DNA of 64,000 nucleotides from Ambrosia x helenae. Taxonomy: Eukaryota > Streptophyta > Magnoliopsida > Asterales > Asteraceae. Location of the stretch: positions 47,376,238 to 47,440,237 of the forward strand of contig CM061226.1 of the NCBI GenBank assembly GCA_030844895.1, read 5' to 3'. Shown one piece after another: positions 34,031-46,762 of the stretch (its first letter is position 1; every line of letters begins with the position of its first letter). The notes beneath the pieces are model-generated. The model was not told the DNA's origin and ran no database searches. It was given only the letters and a program-made list of their open reading frames with translations. Both the position numbers and the translations under genes were made by a program.

Positions 34031-34238
34031 AGGTTATAGCGAACTGAGATTCTTTTGAGTCAAAACTATAATTTAAACAAAAACTGATTTCAAAATGTTT
34101 TCCAAAGAAATAAACACAACGCCTATCCCGACGCGCTACGCAAGTTCCATGCTAGTTACATATCTCACGCACTAGTAGATACACTAAGTACACCACATGA
34201 TTATTGACATGCACATGTGTTCATTGATTTCCAGGATC

Positions 34239-35129
34239 ATGGCACACCAAGATGACCCTATCATTCTCTCGGATTCTGAGGAGGAGGTCGTTCCGGATAG
34301 CCCTCCAGCCAACGTTCTTCAGCAGGGTTATGAGCCCGATTCTAGTGACTCAGATGCCGAGGACGATCAGATGCAGATTGATCACGCCGTGTCGGACGAT
34401 GAGGAGGCCGTGCCTGGAGGTGAGGCACAGGAGGAGGAGCTTGCACCCCAGCAGCAGCCAGAGCCCCGGATGCCGTCCTTTCGACCGTATCGCTCATGTC
34501 CGGGCGGGGCTCGTAGGATGTACACTCCCCGAAAATGGGTATTCCCTCCACCGGCTCCTATCACTCCAGCCGAGGCTCCTGCCCCAATTGACCCTGAGCC
34601 TCTGGAACCAGCTGATCCCCAGCCACCAGCTCCAAAGGACCCGGAGCCACCTAGAAGGAAGCTTCTCCGTAGATCCCAGGCTCGTAGGAGGACCTACATG
34701 CCGACTGTCGATGGATTCCTAGCTTACTCTGACGAGGACACTGACGGTAAGGTTCCCTCTACTTTTGAGACTAGAGGTCGTTCTCAGCCATCCATAGATG
34801 TCCCACTACCTACCGGCTTCAAGCCAGCTCCTGTACGCCACACCCACTACTCCGTCCATGACATGATTGGGCGTCATGACTAGGAGGTAGCAGTGTTGCA
34901 TGGGAGGGTCCAAGGGATTGAGGACGACATGTATTTGACTGGCAGTACCAGAGATCCTATTCACTACTGGATGTCTGAGTTGGGTACACGTGTTCACGAG
35001 GCTGAGCAGAGACGTGCCGTGGCAGAGGAGCATGTTGCTGAGTTAGAGGCTAGATTGGATGACATCGAGGCGAGGATGGTCGCTGCCGTCGCAGTCTTAT
35101 CAGCTGCTTTCCCACCCCCATCCCCGTAG
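34239..35129 (+). pseudogene. Accessory ORF upstream of gag in element G
   Basis: A single frame of about 297 codons with one in-frame TAG (34881-34883). I start at ATG 34239 (MAHQDDPIILSDSEEE), which has better context than the ATG at 34197. N-terminal third: very acidic, rich in Asp, Glu and Ser. Middle: Pro-rich, with repeated PEP/ADPQPPAP-type runs, then a basic patch RRKLLRRSQARRR that could be a nuclear localisation signal. After the stop: a coiled-coil-like segment (HEAEQRRAVAEEHVAELEAR). No recognised domain and no zinc motif. It ends 276 bases before the gag ATG. A separate ORF between leader and gag is not standard for Tekay elements. Function unknown. Confidence 0.65.
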
Positions 35130-35405
35130 GACTTCTTTGTGTTATGTGTTGACTTATTAACTAAAACTTGTAAGGCGGTATGCCAGTATTGACATTATTG
35201 TAAAACATGAAAACTTATTTAGTAGGTTAAGCATTAATCAGAAAAAAATTGGTATTATGACTTCATATGTTGTTATTATTTTTCGTGCGTTTGCTAGTGG
35301 GTGTGTCTTTGATGATGATTGCGTAGTTGTTTGCTTAGTACATAGGGTGATAGTATTATGCAGTGATATGTGTCTCATTCTTCTAGTCATGCGCATTAGA
35401 GGAAT

Positions 35406-36600
35406 ATGCCTCCCAAAAGAACTACTCGTTCGACTTCTGAGGAAGAAGCTTTTCCGACCACCTCAGCGGACCTAGCCAGGGTAATCGCAGAGGCTATTAC
35501 GCAACATGAAGCCAACCGTGCCGATTCAATCGGCGGTTCGGGCGCGGCAGGCCGACGCAGAACCCAGGAACCTGAGACTGATAAATCTTGTGCCTATTCC
35601 TTCCTAGTCTTGCTCGTATCTTATGCCGATCCTTTCGTTGACGATCCAATATTTCTGATGCTACAGAAGTAGAGAATCCCATACGTGGGTGTTCCTACAA
35701 GACTTTCATGGCATGCAAGCCCTGGAACTTTCGTGGGTCAGAAGGAGTGATTGGTATTGTCTGATGGATTAAGAAAACGGAGTCTGTGCTCGATATCAGT
35801 GGTTGCGCGGAAGACCAGAAGATCAAGTACGTCACCTGTACCTTCCAGGACGAGGCGCTGACATGGTGGACCCTACAAGTGCATACCTTAGGACGTGAAG
35901 CTGCCTACAATCTCTCATGGGTTGAGTTGAAGTCGATGCTGATGGACAAGTATTGCCCCGTGCAGTGAGCTACAGAAGTTGGAGACCGAGTTCTGGAATT
36001 TGTCCATGAATGGTGCGGACATCATGGCTTATACCACTCGATTCCATGAACTTTCTTGTCTAGTTCCACACATGGTTACCCCTGAGTACAAGCGGATAGA
36101 ACGATACATCTAGGGGCTTTCTCCTAAGATTCGTAGCATGGTTACCACCGCTACTCCAACTTCCATCCAACATGCAGTCACCCTTTCTCACAGCCTTACC
36201 GACGATGCGGTACACATGGGAACCCTGACCCAAAAAGAATCCGACAAGGGTGAAGGCTCTGGAAACAAGCGTAAGTGGTCCCATTTCAGGAAGGGGAAAG
36301 GTGCAGAGGGCGATTCTCGCAAGAAGCCCGAAATCGTCAAGGCTTTTGTGGCCACCGCTTCTGACACTCGCAAGCTATACAACGGGCCCCACCCACTCTG
36401 AGACAAGTGCAAGTACCATCATTCGGGGACGTGTGATAGTATCAAATGCGAAAACTGCAAGCGGATGGGACATCCCACAGTGCAGTGCCGGTCCAAGGCA
36501 GTTACGTGTTCTGACGGTAGACCAGGATGTTTCGAGTGTGGTGCTACCGACCGTTTCAAGAAGGACTTCCCCAAGTTGATCAAGCTCGTGGCAGGGCTTT
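35406..36600 (+). pseudogene. gag: gag of element G (several breaks)
   Basis: Starts at ATG 35406 with MPPKRTTRSTSEEEAF, a usual gag opening. A frame break near 35585 precedes YKTFMACKPWNFRGSEG, then a stop at the usual Arg position, WIKKTESVLDISGC and FQDEALTWW. A second break lies near 35966. The segment GLSPKIRSMVTTA follows a TAG where element A has Gln. Zinc motifs: CKYHHSGTCDSIKCENC, CKRMGHPTVQC and a damaged last one, CFECGATDRFKKDF, where His and the final Cys of the knuckle are replaced. At least three stops. The phrase PHPL-stop-DKCKYHH also shows loss of a Cys. Confidence 0.87.
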
Positions 36601-37250
36601 CTTCATGGGAGTCGATCACGCACGCGAGGATACTAACGTCGTCACGGGTACGTTCCTCGTAAACAATCATACTGCTTCCGTACTATTTGATACCGGTGCC
36701 GATCTAAGCTTTATGTCAACTGACTTTAAACGAGACCTCGGATTAGAGTAACATAAGTTGCATGAACATTTCTCCATAGAATTGGCCAAAGGTAAGACAA
36801 TTAGATCCGAAAAAGTAGTTAAGAGTTGTGCGTTAAGGTTAGGAGATCATGAGTTTAGTATCGATCTTCTGCCGATTGAGTTGGGTAGTTTTGACATCGT
36901 GGTTGGTATGGACTGGTTGTCGAAGAACCGCGCAGAAGTCATTTGTTTTACGAAGGTGGTTCGAGTTCCGTTGCCCAATGGAGAGGTTCTGTCCATACAA
37001 GGGGAGCGTAGGAGGACCCCGTTGCGTTTGGTGTCTTGCATGAAGGCACAGAAGTGCTTACGAAAAGGTCATTTTTCTTTCTTAGCACTTGTGCAAGAGA
37101 AAAAGCCAGAGTTGAACCGAATCGAAGACATCCATGTCGTGAGAGATTTTCCAGAGGTCTTTCCCAAAGATTTGCCAGGTTTTCCACCTGCGAGACAAGT
37201 CGAGATTCGTGTTGATCTCATTCCCGGAGCTAATCCGCGTAGCCCGTTCA
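36601..37250 (+). pseudogene. Protease of element G
   Basis: Begins at the standard junction REDTNVVTGTFLVNN. The active site LFDTGADLSFMS is intact. After a stop near 36751, the domain continues with ELGSFDIVVGMDWLSKN, the usual C-terminal landmark. The linker FPEVFPKDLPGFPPARQVE follows. A frameshift near 37250 separates it from RT. Confidence 0.88.
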
Positions 37251-38461
37251 TCGTACCGTTTGCCTCCATCCGAGATGCAAGAGCTGTCCGCCAACCTGCA
37301 GGAGTTGCTTGATAAAGGATTCATCCGACCAAGCTCGTCACCTTGGGGAGCTCCATTTCTGTTCGTCAAGATGAAGGATGGATCGTTTCGCATGTGTATA
37401 GACTACCGAGAGTTGAACAAGCTTACGGCGAAGAACCGCTACCCTCTTCCCCGCATCGATGATCTGTTTGATCAGTTGCAAGGCTCCAGTTTCTACTCGA
37501 AAATTGATATGAGGTCAGGCTATCACCAGTTATGTGTGCACGAAGAGGACATACCCAACACTGCTTTCAGGATGCGGTATGGCCATTTCGAGTTTCTGGT
37601 TATACCATTTGGTTTAACAAACGCACCAGCAGTGTTCATAGACCTGATGAACAGGGTGTGTAAACCTTACCTCGACAAGTTCGTGATAGTATTCATTGAC
37701 GACATTCTGATTTACTCATGAACTCTAGAAGAGCATGAGCAACATCTGAGAATGATTCTAAGTCTACTCAAGCAGGAAAAGTTGTATGCCAAGTTGTCCA
37801 AATACGAGTTTTAGATTCGTGAAATTCATTTCCTCGGTCATGTAGTGAACGAGAAAGGTATACATGTCGATCCAGCCAAAGTAGAGTCGTTCAAAGAATG
37901 GCCTAGACCCAGTACCCCAGCAGAAGTTTGGCAATTTCTAGGGTTAGCTGGCTACTATTGGCGATTTATCGAGAATTTTTCAAAGATAGCCCAGTCCCTG
38001 ACAGTGTTGACTCAGAAAGACAAGAAATTCGAATGGGGAGATCCACAGGAATCCACTTTTCAGCTCTTGAAGCTCAAGTTATGCAGCGCACCCATTCTCT
38101 CACTGCTAGAGGGAACGGAAGATTTCATGGTCTATTGTGATGCATCTCACCAAGGTCTCGGTTGTGTCTTGATGCAGAGAAACAAGGTTATCGCCTATGC
38201 CTCTCATCAACTCAAAGTGCATGAACGAAACTACACGACCCACGACCTAGAGTTGGGTGCAGTAGTGTTCGCACTCAAGATATGGAGACACTACCTCTAT
38301 GGGACTAAGTGTACTATCTTTACTGACCATAAGAGCCTACAACATATCTTTGACCAGAAAGATTTGAACATGCATCAGAGACGATGGGTTGAGCTACTCA
38401 ACGACTATGACTGTGAGATTAAGTACCATCCAGGAAGGCAAATGTTGTAGAAGACGCATTA
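37251..38461 (+). pseudogene. pol: Reverse transcriptase and RNase H of element G
   Basis: RT motifs: YRLPPSEMQELSANLQELL, MCIDYRELNKLTAKNRYPL, SGYHQL, and the catalytic FIDDILIYS followed by TGA. A second stop (TAG) replaces a Trp at the position that reads AFWLREV in element A. RNase H has YCDASHQGLGC, DLELGAVVFALK and TDHKSLQHIFDQKDL. The last motif (DALSRK) is split by solo LTR H: the first part reads EDA just before 38462 and LSRK resumes at 41357. Confidence 0.9.
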
Positions 38462-41354
38462 TGTAACACCCCGAAATCTTGTTTCACCTAAATACGCCAT
38501 TAGGCGTAATTGATAAAGTATCGAAAGCGAATTTAGCGGTGGATGTTTTAGTCAACGGATAAAAACGAGACTAAAACCCACTACAAGATACTAATCTAGT
38601 TAATGTTATAATCTAAAAGCAAACCGAGACCAAAACTTGAGGGACCATTGTTGCCAAATGACAAAGTGAGTTTTATTAATAATAATAAAACAATAAAAAC
38701 ACACAAAAAATGTGTGTGTGTGCGTGTAATGATCAGGAGATCATCATCTCCTTCAAGACTCAAACCCTAAACACAATAACATGCTTGAATCCAAGCCAAA
38801 TCAAGGGGTTTTTCAGTGCATTAGCAAGATACGGGTTATCTAAGGCTTATAGAACATCAAGGTACCTTTTATTTGGTAGAAATTGATGTTATATTCGTTT
38901 TTGATTCTTATGAAAATTTAGGGTTTTGATAAAAATGTGGAATTGATGGTTAATATGGGTTACCCTAGTCTTGGGGAGCCTTAAACATGTATAATCCAGT
39001 CACAAATCACACTAATATGTGTATTTGATTTTGATCATATGATTATGTGAATATGTAAGATTTGGGGTTTAACCTCTAGGTTGAAACCACACATGATTAG
39101 TAGTCTTGGGTGACTCTTAGGAGTTGTTATAATGATCAAATTTAGTTGAAATGCCTAAATATCTTGTTATGATAATAATTAGATACATGGCTATATTTTG
39201 GTTAAACTTAGAATGTTGAAAACTAAGTATATTGGTGGATGCACACCAAGTGTTTGATGAAATGCCTAGATGAGTTAATCTTAACTAGACATGTAAGAAA
39301 ATGGCTATGGATTTAGCTAGAAATGATAATGATTACATGATGTTATGGATAGTGAACAAAATTCCATATTATGTATTCTAATAGACAAGTTTGACTCATC
39401 CCCAAGTTAGGTACAACCAAGAGGGAGCAAACGGGTCAAACGGATGCAAGGCGAATACTTATGGAAACAAGAATGGATGCGAGGTAAGTTTTACTTACAC
39501 CAATGTACTATAACATAGCTTAATTGTTGTGACATTAGTCTTAAATCTTGAATGTGTGATAAAGATAAACCCCAAGGGGTAGAAGCTATTAATGGGTCGC
39601 CTTATGTGCACTCAATATAAAACGTGGTTTATGACCTTAATCAAGACAATGCGTTATAACCAAATGGTGAAATCCATCAAACGGGTCAATAAATAAAGAT
39701 ATGTGAAAATGATGTTTTAATCTAAATGAAAGCATTTGAATGAAGCCGTTAAGCATGGTGTTAAATGGGTCAAGTTAGTGTCACTTGAACCATAATAAAA
39801 ACTTGGGTAACATAGTATCATAAACTATGGGTCTAAACGGGTCATATGGTGAATTCATCATCATTTGAGTCCAACACTTGATGCTTGTTTTCCAAGCATT
39901 AAGATTCTTGAGGTTAACGGATCAAATGGCAAGGTATTATCATTTGAGTTCCGAGGAGTTAATGTGTCTATCTAGAAAGCACGCAGGTAAACGCACTCAC
40001 GTATGCTTGCTTGATGCTAAGAATCATGGAGGAGGAGCACAAGGTATGAATATGGAACACGGGCACCCGGTAAGTCCGTAGTCAAATAAACGCCTTCGGG
40101 CGAAGCAACATAGGTGATAAAGTACCCACATGAAGTGTGGGTGCAAATCAAGTAAGTTATTTCCATAACTATGTCTAATGCGCGCTAAGGCGCTTAGAAT
40201 CGACCACATTAGAACAAACTTGAGAAATGTTGAGAATCTAAGTCCGTATGGGCTTAGAAGTTTTTAAACAAGTCATTGAGTCCAAAACAATGGGTTTCAA
40301 TCAAGAAGTGTCGCCACGAATGGCTAAATCGAAAGATTTGGCTAGGAGGGGCATTTTGGGAAATTATAAAGATTTACTAAAGGATAAATCTAATAATCGG
40401 AATCATAACGAACAAATCGGACAAACACTTTAGTTGATCAAGTGTATAATGACTTGACAACATGAACTAGATGCATTGCGCATGGTCAAATGGTGTTTGG
40501 ATAAGTTAAATGTCTAAATGGGTCAAATTGGGTAAAAGTCGCCATAAACATTCAAAACTAAGAACCGGATCATGGCGACATAAACCGGACCATAATTTCA
40601 GTCAAACAAAGGTTTATTTAGTCGGCGAGTCATTACTTAGGCTTCGGGAATCATCAAATGCGGTTGCGACATGATTCCCATGCTTAAAAATCACCAAATT
40701 CACATCAGAAGCTTCGAGCGGCCGCTCACAGAGACCGAGCGGCCGCGCGCTTTGACCTGCACGTCAGCACGAACTTTAAAATTGCGTATAAAATCGTAGA
40801 AAAATCGTTAGGAGGTGTTCTTTATATGCCTGGAAAGCTCTCGGAGCGTAGAACAATTCTCATTTGAAAGTCGAAGTCAGATTTTGGGTTTTAGAAGGGT
40901 AAAAGCGATCCGAACAGCTGCTGCGCATAAGTTGCAGCAGTTTGTTCTCCTGATAAAGGGCCGTTTGGCCTGGTTCGTTCCGTATCAACGTGTAACGAAT
41001 ACCGTACTAGTTTAAATGTATCATTGACAACCCACTAACCATTTTTGTGAAATGGTGCTAGGTAAACAAGTGAAGGAAGTCCCGGAGCAAGGATCAAGTC
41101 GCGAGAAGAACCGAACACGCCCGAACATTCATCAAGCTTCCGCACTAGAATCTAACGAACTCCCGTTAAAAACAAAAACTTTAATACATTCTTTTTGTAG
41201 CATTGATGTAAAAATTTATTGGAACTAAACGTGTATGGGATTCATTAAGTTGGGTTTTCATAATTTCAAAGTTTTAATCGGGAGTGGTTTTTAGTTAAGG
41301 TCCAAACCCGTAAGATTAGGCAATAATCGCGTGATTACGGGTTAGGGTCTTACA
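38462..41354 (+). repeat. Solo LTR H in element G, target duplication CATTA
   Basis: A 2893-base insertion beginning TGTAACACCCC and ending GGGTCTTACA, flanked by the direct duplication CATTA (38457-38461 and 41355-41359). Removing it and one CATTA rejoins the RNase H motif DALSRK of element G. No primer site, polypurine tract or coding sequence inside, so it is a solo LTR left by recombination between the two LTRs of a gypsy element. Its ends resemble those of element A's LTR, which gives the orientation. Confidence 0.92.
40716..40746. repeat. GC-rich palindrome pair inside solo LTR H
   Basis: GAGCGGCCGCTC at 40716-40727 is a perfect 12-base palindrome; GAGCGGCCGC recurs at 40737-40746. Both stand out as a GC island in AT-rich LTR sequence and each contains an 8-base NotI site. 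Confidence 0.7.
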
Positions 41355-42893
41355 CATTAAGCCGAAAGGAACGTGCCAAAACGCTACGCGTTCGTGCGTT
41401 AGGCATGACCATTCAAATCAATCTCACTGCTTATATTCGTCAGGCTCAACAAGAAGCTCTTAAGGATAGTAACATCGGACATGAAGCTCTATACAGTTAG
41501 GTAAGTTAGCTGGAGACGAGACCTGACAGGACAAAGTATTTCTTGAACAGAATATGGGTTCCTTTGTATGGAGGTTTGCTTGATTTGGTTCTTGATGTAG
41601 CCCACAAATCCAAGTAATCAATACACCCCGGCGCAGATAAGATGTATAAGGACCTCAAGCCATACTATTAGTGGCCTAACATCAAGGGTTGTATTGCGAC
41701 CTTCGTTAAACGTTTCCTAACGTGTTCAAAGGTCAAGGTAGAGTACCCGAAGCCGTCAGGAATGCTTCACCAGCCAGAGATTCCTGTTTGGAAATGGGAA
41801 CAAATCTCTATGGATTTCATCACCAAGTTGCCAAGAACATCTCGTGGTCATGATGCAATTTGGGTTATTGTTGACCGTTTAACAAAGTCTGCACATTTCT
41901 TGCCAATCAAGGAAACAGACAAAATGGAGAAACTATCCCGATTATACATCAATGAGATTGTGTCAAGGCATGGTGTGCCTACATCAATAATCTCTGATCG
42001 AGACAGTCATTTCACTTCGTGATTCTGGCAGTCACTACAAGAAGCTCTTGGTTTCCGATTAGACATGAGCACCGCTTACCATCCTCATACAGATGGGCAG
42101 AGTGAAAGGACCATCCAAACGCTGGAGGACATGCTCCGCGCATGTGTAATTGACTTTTGGGAAAATTGGGAGACACATTTACCATTAATCGAGTTCAACT
42201 ACAATAACATTTACCACACCAGCATCAAAGGTGCCCCTTTCGATGTGTTGTACGGACGCAAGTGTCGGTCGCCCGTGTGCTGGGCCGAAGTAGGGGATAA
42301 GCATTTGACAGGTCCTGAACTCATCCAGGAGACACACCGACAAGATCTTTCAGATCAGAGATAGATTGAAATCCGCTAGAGACAGACATAAGAGTTATGC
42401 GGATAAACGGCGCAAGCCTTTAGAGTTTCAGGTAGGTGACAGAGTTTTGCTCAAAGTATCTCCATAGAAAGGGGTTCCCAGGTTTGGCAAATGTGGGAAG
42501 CTCAATCCTAGATACGTAGGTCCATTCGAGATCCTTGCACGAATTGGTCCAGTTACATACAAACTCAAGCTACCACAAGAACTCAGTGGTGTCCACGACA
42601 CGTTCCACGTCTCGAACCTCAAGAAGTGTTTTGCTGATGAATCATTGATTATCCCTCCAGAAGAAATCCACATCGACAAACAACTACATTTCATTGTGGA
42701 GCCACTCGAGATAACGGACTGGAAAATTCAGAAACTCCGCCGTAGTCAGGTCAAGTTGGTCAAAGTACATTGAAATTCCAAACACGGACCCGAATTCACA
42801 TGGGAGTGTGAGGACCAGATGAAAGTCAAGTACCCACATCTTTTTCAGAAGGCCACTGGTTCAGATGACCAACACCAAAAATTTTACGGACGA
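41355..42893 (+). pseudogene. pol: Integrase and chromodomain of element G
   Basis: The part before the core is badly damaged (stops near 41500, 41510, 41618 and 41671), but SIHPGADKMYKDLKPYY and the LTCSKVKVEY region show the zinc-binding part. The core is nearly complete: MDFITKLPRTSRG (first Asp), ISDRDSHFTS followed by TGA (second Asp kept), and GQSERTIQTLEDML (Glu kept). A frameshift near 42345 leads to the C-terminal part with HDTFHVSNLKKCF and the chromodomain end TWECEDQMKVKYPHLF. Stops at SPWKGV and at VKVHW are both Trp positions in element A, consistent with G-to-A changes. Confidence 0.88.
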
Positions 42894-42902
42894 AATTCCT
42901 CT

Positions 42903-42915
42903 AACAGGGGGAGAA
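42903..42915 (+). other. Polypurine tract of element G
   Basis: AACAGGGGGAGAA directly before the LTR start TGTGACACCCG. Confidence 0.88.
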
Positions 42916-45631
42916 TGTGACACCCGTTGAAATCACATGTCATATCCGTACACTTAGCTACTTGCTTACAATGTTCATGGCATTACACGTCATCATTTGC
43001 ATGGGCTATACAGGGTTCCAACGGGTCAATCTCAAGGCATATAGTCTGACAAGTAGACCCACTAGTTAGTTCAAGGCCTCAGTTAGTACAATATTTCATG
43101 CTAGACTCTAGGAGTTCCATGCACAACTCTAACAGTGAGAAATCCATGCAACTGAACATACATTGTCAAATTGTTACCCCTACAAGGACAAAATCAAACA
43201 ATGCTTATGAACAAAGAGGTTACCAACACGTGTAATCTAGGAAACTAGTGTATATACGAACATTGTTTCCACCCGTAACCTCAAAACTTGATCAATGTAG
43301 ACTTGTATAAGTGTGTGAATAAAAAAACACTATCATGTACACATCCATGTCTATGGCCACACATACATATGAACATGTGCACATCACAGCCCAATCCCAT
43401 CAATTCCAAGACATTTTCCCAAAGGGGATCATAATCCACAATAGTTAACCAAACATGTATGGGTTGACTTAGAATGTCTTGCTCTTTCCCTATGCAAATT
43501 TGCGGCCATATGTTCCCAAGACAAGGACCATACAATGTTTTGAACTTACCTAAATCACCTAGGATACACTCACACTCTTGTATATACATACATACTCGGC
43601 CATATACACACATATGCATAGGATGAGAAAATGACAAATACCCCTCACATATATATATATATACACGATCGCACATATATGCATACATATGCCCTCTCAT
43701 TTCCTAGTCACCAAGCTTATCTAGTAACCCTCAAATCCATGCTTAACACAAACATGGAATGAGCATTTCACATCCATACTTCCCATGGCCTTTGACCATC
43801 CAAAAATGCCACAAACATGTGTCCTTTCGGCTAGCATATTCCCAAGGATGACAACACTTGAACCAATGTCAAACTCTTCCACAAAGTGAGCACAACATAG
43901 AATACTTGAGAGGGATTACCATGTCAACCTTACCACAAATATGGTTCCCCTTCCCCATGCCTATTAGCGGCCAAGAGCTCCATTTGGTTCACACCACAAC
44001 ACCTCATATTACACTAACACTTGAAACCTCTCACTCCTCTCTTGTAACCCATCGGCCGAAGAACAAGGAGCCCAAGGAGCCTACATCGATCGACCCACAC
44101 CACCACTAGGGAGTTCCAAGTCTTTAGCTAGCATTTAGGAGCTTTCTTGTGAGGAGTTAACTTACTATTTTCTTATTTAGTCTTGTTTACATATTATTCG
44201 GTTATGTATATTGGTCACCCGAGCACACACATACTCGCACACACTATAAAACACTAGTTCTTGGAATTAACTAACTTAACAACTCAAGTTTTGTGATAAA
44301 TGTTCAATGTTTTAGTTATGTATACCCACATGTTTACATTGATACATACACCTTGGAACACATGAATGTGGACATTTACGAGCACACACACTTACATATA
44401 GATGTATGTGTGCATGTGTAAGAGGCCAAGGCCCGGCCCAAGAATAACATATTTCACTTAATTTTACAACATACAATATGGTTAGATTTACAAACATGTG
44501 TTAAGAGTAATAAAACATGTGTTAACAAGCTTAACACAAGAGTTTTCTTGAAAACGTATGGTATGCGAGTATATATATAAAGGAAAAACACCTAAACAAG
44601 TCGTTTTTATACAAGATTATCCAAAGATGTGTCCATATGCCACCCTGGGCCTACATAAAGGTGACATACATAAAACTTGGTAACATTCAGTAAGACAAAG
44701 TACTTGTTTTACCCAAAAACAGACTGGACAGAGTCACTTAAACGACAACACGAACATTTTCTGACACATACAGTCAGGTGAACAATTTCATTGTAGTTAG
44801 AAAGAAACATAGACCTAAGTTGCCTTTATATGAACTTAGGGCATCCCTAGGACAGACGCACAATGCCAAATCCACTTCAGTCTAGCATTCATACACCAAG
44901 TGAGTATTCACGGCCCCTTTTTACAGTTTTTACATTTTTCCGGGGGAAAAACATGCTTACAGTTTTCAATTACAATACATGACATTTATGTGAACATGAG
45001 ACATTACGGTTCAGGATCCATTAAGCCCTCGTGTCATACATCATACCATAACCATTAGCTATGGACTTAGCCATGAAACACCGGGATAAATCTATTGGGT
45101 TGACACCCCCACTCTTGGTTAGTCGCTCTGACCGGATGACAGATATCAAAAGAGTGCTTGTATTTCACATCATTTCATTGTCTTTAGTGTACAATGGTGA
45201 GGCGCAACATGTCAAGGTTTGGTTATGGTCTCATGTCAAATCACATATTGATTATTGCCCTAGTTAGGCAATGATTTAGTCGGTTTTAGATTACAAGTCC
45301 ATCATATAGAAAACCCATGAACTCACCAACTTTATGTTGACCCATATTTCCTTTAATGCATGTTTTTTAGGAAATTTGCATGGATAATGGAACTTGCGGG
45401 GGTCGCGTTGGAGCATTTGTGGGATACCTTCTTTTGGACCGTTGTGTTGTTGTCCTAGTACCAGACATTTACATACAATGACTTTGAATATTAAATAATT
45501 TAACTCTATGTAGAACAAACCTGGTTGTTTAATGAAAGTTCCCGCTTATTTTAATCAATGCCCATGTGACCTTTGTGCTTGGAAATCTTTCGAAGTCGCA
45601 CCTCGCGTTTCCGCCTAGGCGGGGTGGGACA
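42916..45631 (+). repeat. 3' LTR of element G (2716 bp)
   Basis: Starts TGTGACACCCG after the polypurine tract and ends GGGGTGGGACA. Compared with the 5' LTR it has lost about 166 bases at 43973, about 44 at 44177 and about 54 at 44774, each between short direct repeats (CAA, TTT and ACAGT). The first deletion removes the TATA-like CTATTTAAG. Confidence 0.9.
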
Positions 45632-45685
45632 AATATTTAACTGAGTTTACCCTCACATGACAAACACGTGGGGGGCATTTACGTC
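45632..45685 (+). repeat. Left inverted repeat
   Basis: 54 bases, ending ...GGCATTTACGTC. Reverse complement of 47068-47120 with about three to four differences. Confidence 0.75.
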
Positions 45686-46137
45686 GTTATATAAATTGGG
45701 TCTCTCGTACAATCATCACCATCACAAACCATCAGTCACCACCACCAAGATTAATCCACCTTCATCCTTATCACAGCTAGCACCTCGTCACCATCACAGA
45801 CCATCGGTCACTACCACCGTCGCCTGCGAACCACCGTCACCCTTTCACTGTAACAATCATCACCGTTACTAATCTACACCTTCGACCTCCCCTGCATATA
45901 AATCACCACCACAGCCCCGACACCTAACACACATCGCTACCAACATCTCATAATATTATCAAAAGGAAAGGGGCTTGTTGGGAGTTACCTTTGTCTGACA
46001 ATGGTTGGGTGACAAAGGTGGCACCGCCACTGTGAATCACCACCCATATCGTCCTCTTGATTGGCCTCTCTATTTGTAAGGACAGGAAGGATTGAAGAAA
46101 CCACTTTTTTGCCAACCTTAGTCTATTTCATACTTCT

Positions 46138-46762
46138 GCCAAAATACTCTAAGTATAGAACTACTGAAGAAAGAAGACAAAAGTACTGAAGAAGGATTCA
46201 ACAAGCACTAAAGAAGAAAGATCAGAAGTTCTGAAGTCAAACCAGATAAGTCTACTGAAGAACTACTGAAGAGAAACTACTCATCAGTAGTTTTTTATTC
46301 ATCAGCACTTGTAATAGAATCTTTCCACCGCCCTTATGTTTCAGTAGTTTATTAGTTTATTATTACTTTATCATTTTGTACAAGTTCCAAGACTACAACC
46401 TGTTGTAGTATTGCTTTTGTGTAAAGTTTTGCACAAGTAGTATGTATCTGCTCGTCTATAAATAGATGGGTTCATCCACTATTTTAAACAATGATTTTAA
46501 CAGAAAGCTGAAATCCTTCAAAACTTTTACTTGTTATTCCATTTCATTTAACTGAGAATCTTTCTGCTTATTTATTCTCATTTACATTCAATACTTAGAT
46601 TCTCATTAACTATCTTTAGTTTGCAAACATCTAGGGGGAGTAATAACTCCTGTTGATAGTGAAACTTTATAAACTTATTCCGTTGTGCAAAACTGATTAA
46701 ACTTGCAAAACACATAAGTGTTCATAAGCAAGTAAACTGTTAAAGAGCATACTGATCCAACA
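46138..46762 (+). repeat. Possible copia-type solo LTR inside the inverted-repeat element
   Basis: Rich in ACTGAAG/CATCAGTAG repeats, with a good TATA box CTATAAATAG near 46456 and a CTAGGGGGAGT purine-rich stretch downstream. It ends CTGATCCAACA at 46762. The left end is uncertain and no target duplication was found. Confidence 0.35.

Larger units (their letters stand above)
31676..45631 (+). mobile_element. Element G: Tekay-like Ty3/gypsy element with an extra ORF before gag
   Basis: Plus-strand order: LTR, primer-binding site, accessory ORF, gag, protease, RT, RNase H, (solo LTR H inserted), integrase, chromodomain, polypurine tract, LTR. The start of the 5' LTR is missing. The 5' and 3' LTRs differ by three deletions of about 166, 44 and 54 bases and by many substitutions, so this element is older than A or C. 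Many stops; non-functional. Confidence 0.92.

Noticed and set aside
45657..45872. Plus-strand ORF rich in His, Ser and Pro next to the inverted repeat
   Set aside because: Driven by ATCACC/CACCAC repeats, with no protein-like features.
46138..46762. Complete copia LTR with defined ends
   Set aside because: The right end CCAACA is plausible but no left end or target duplication could be found.
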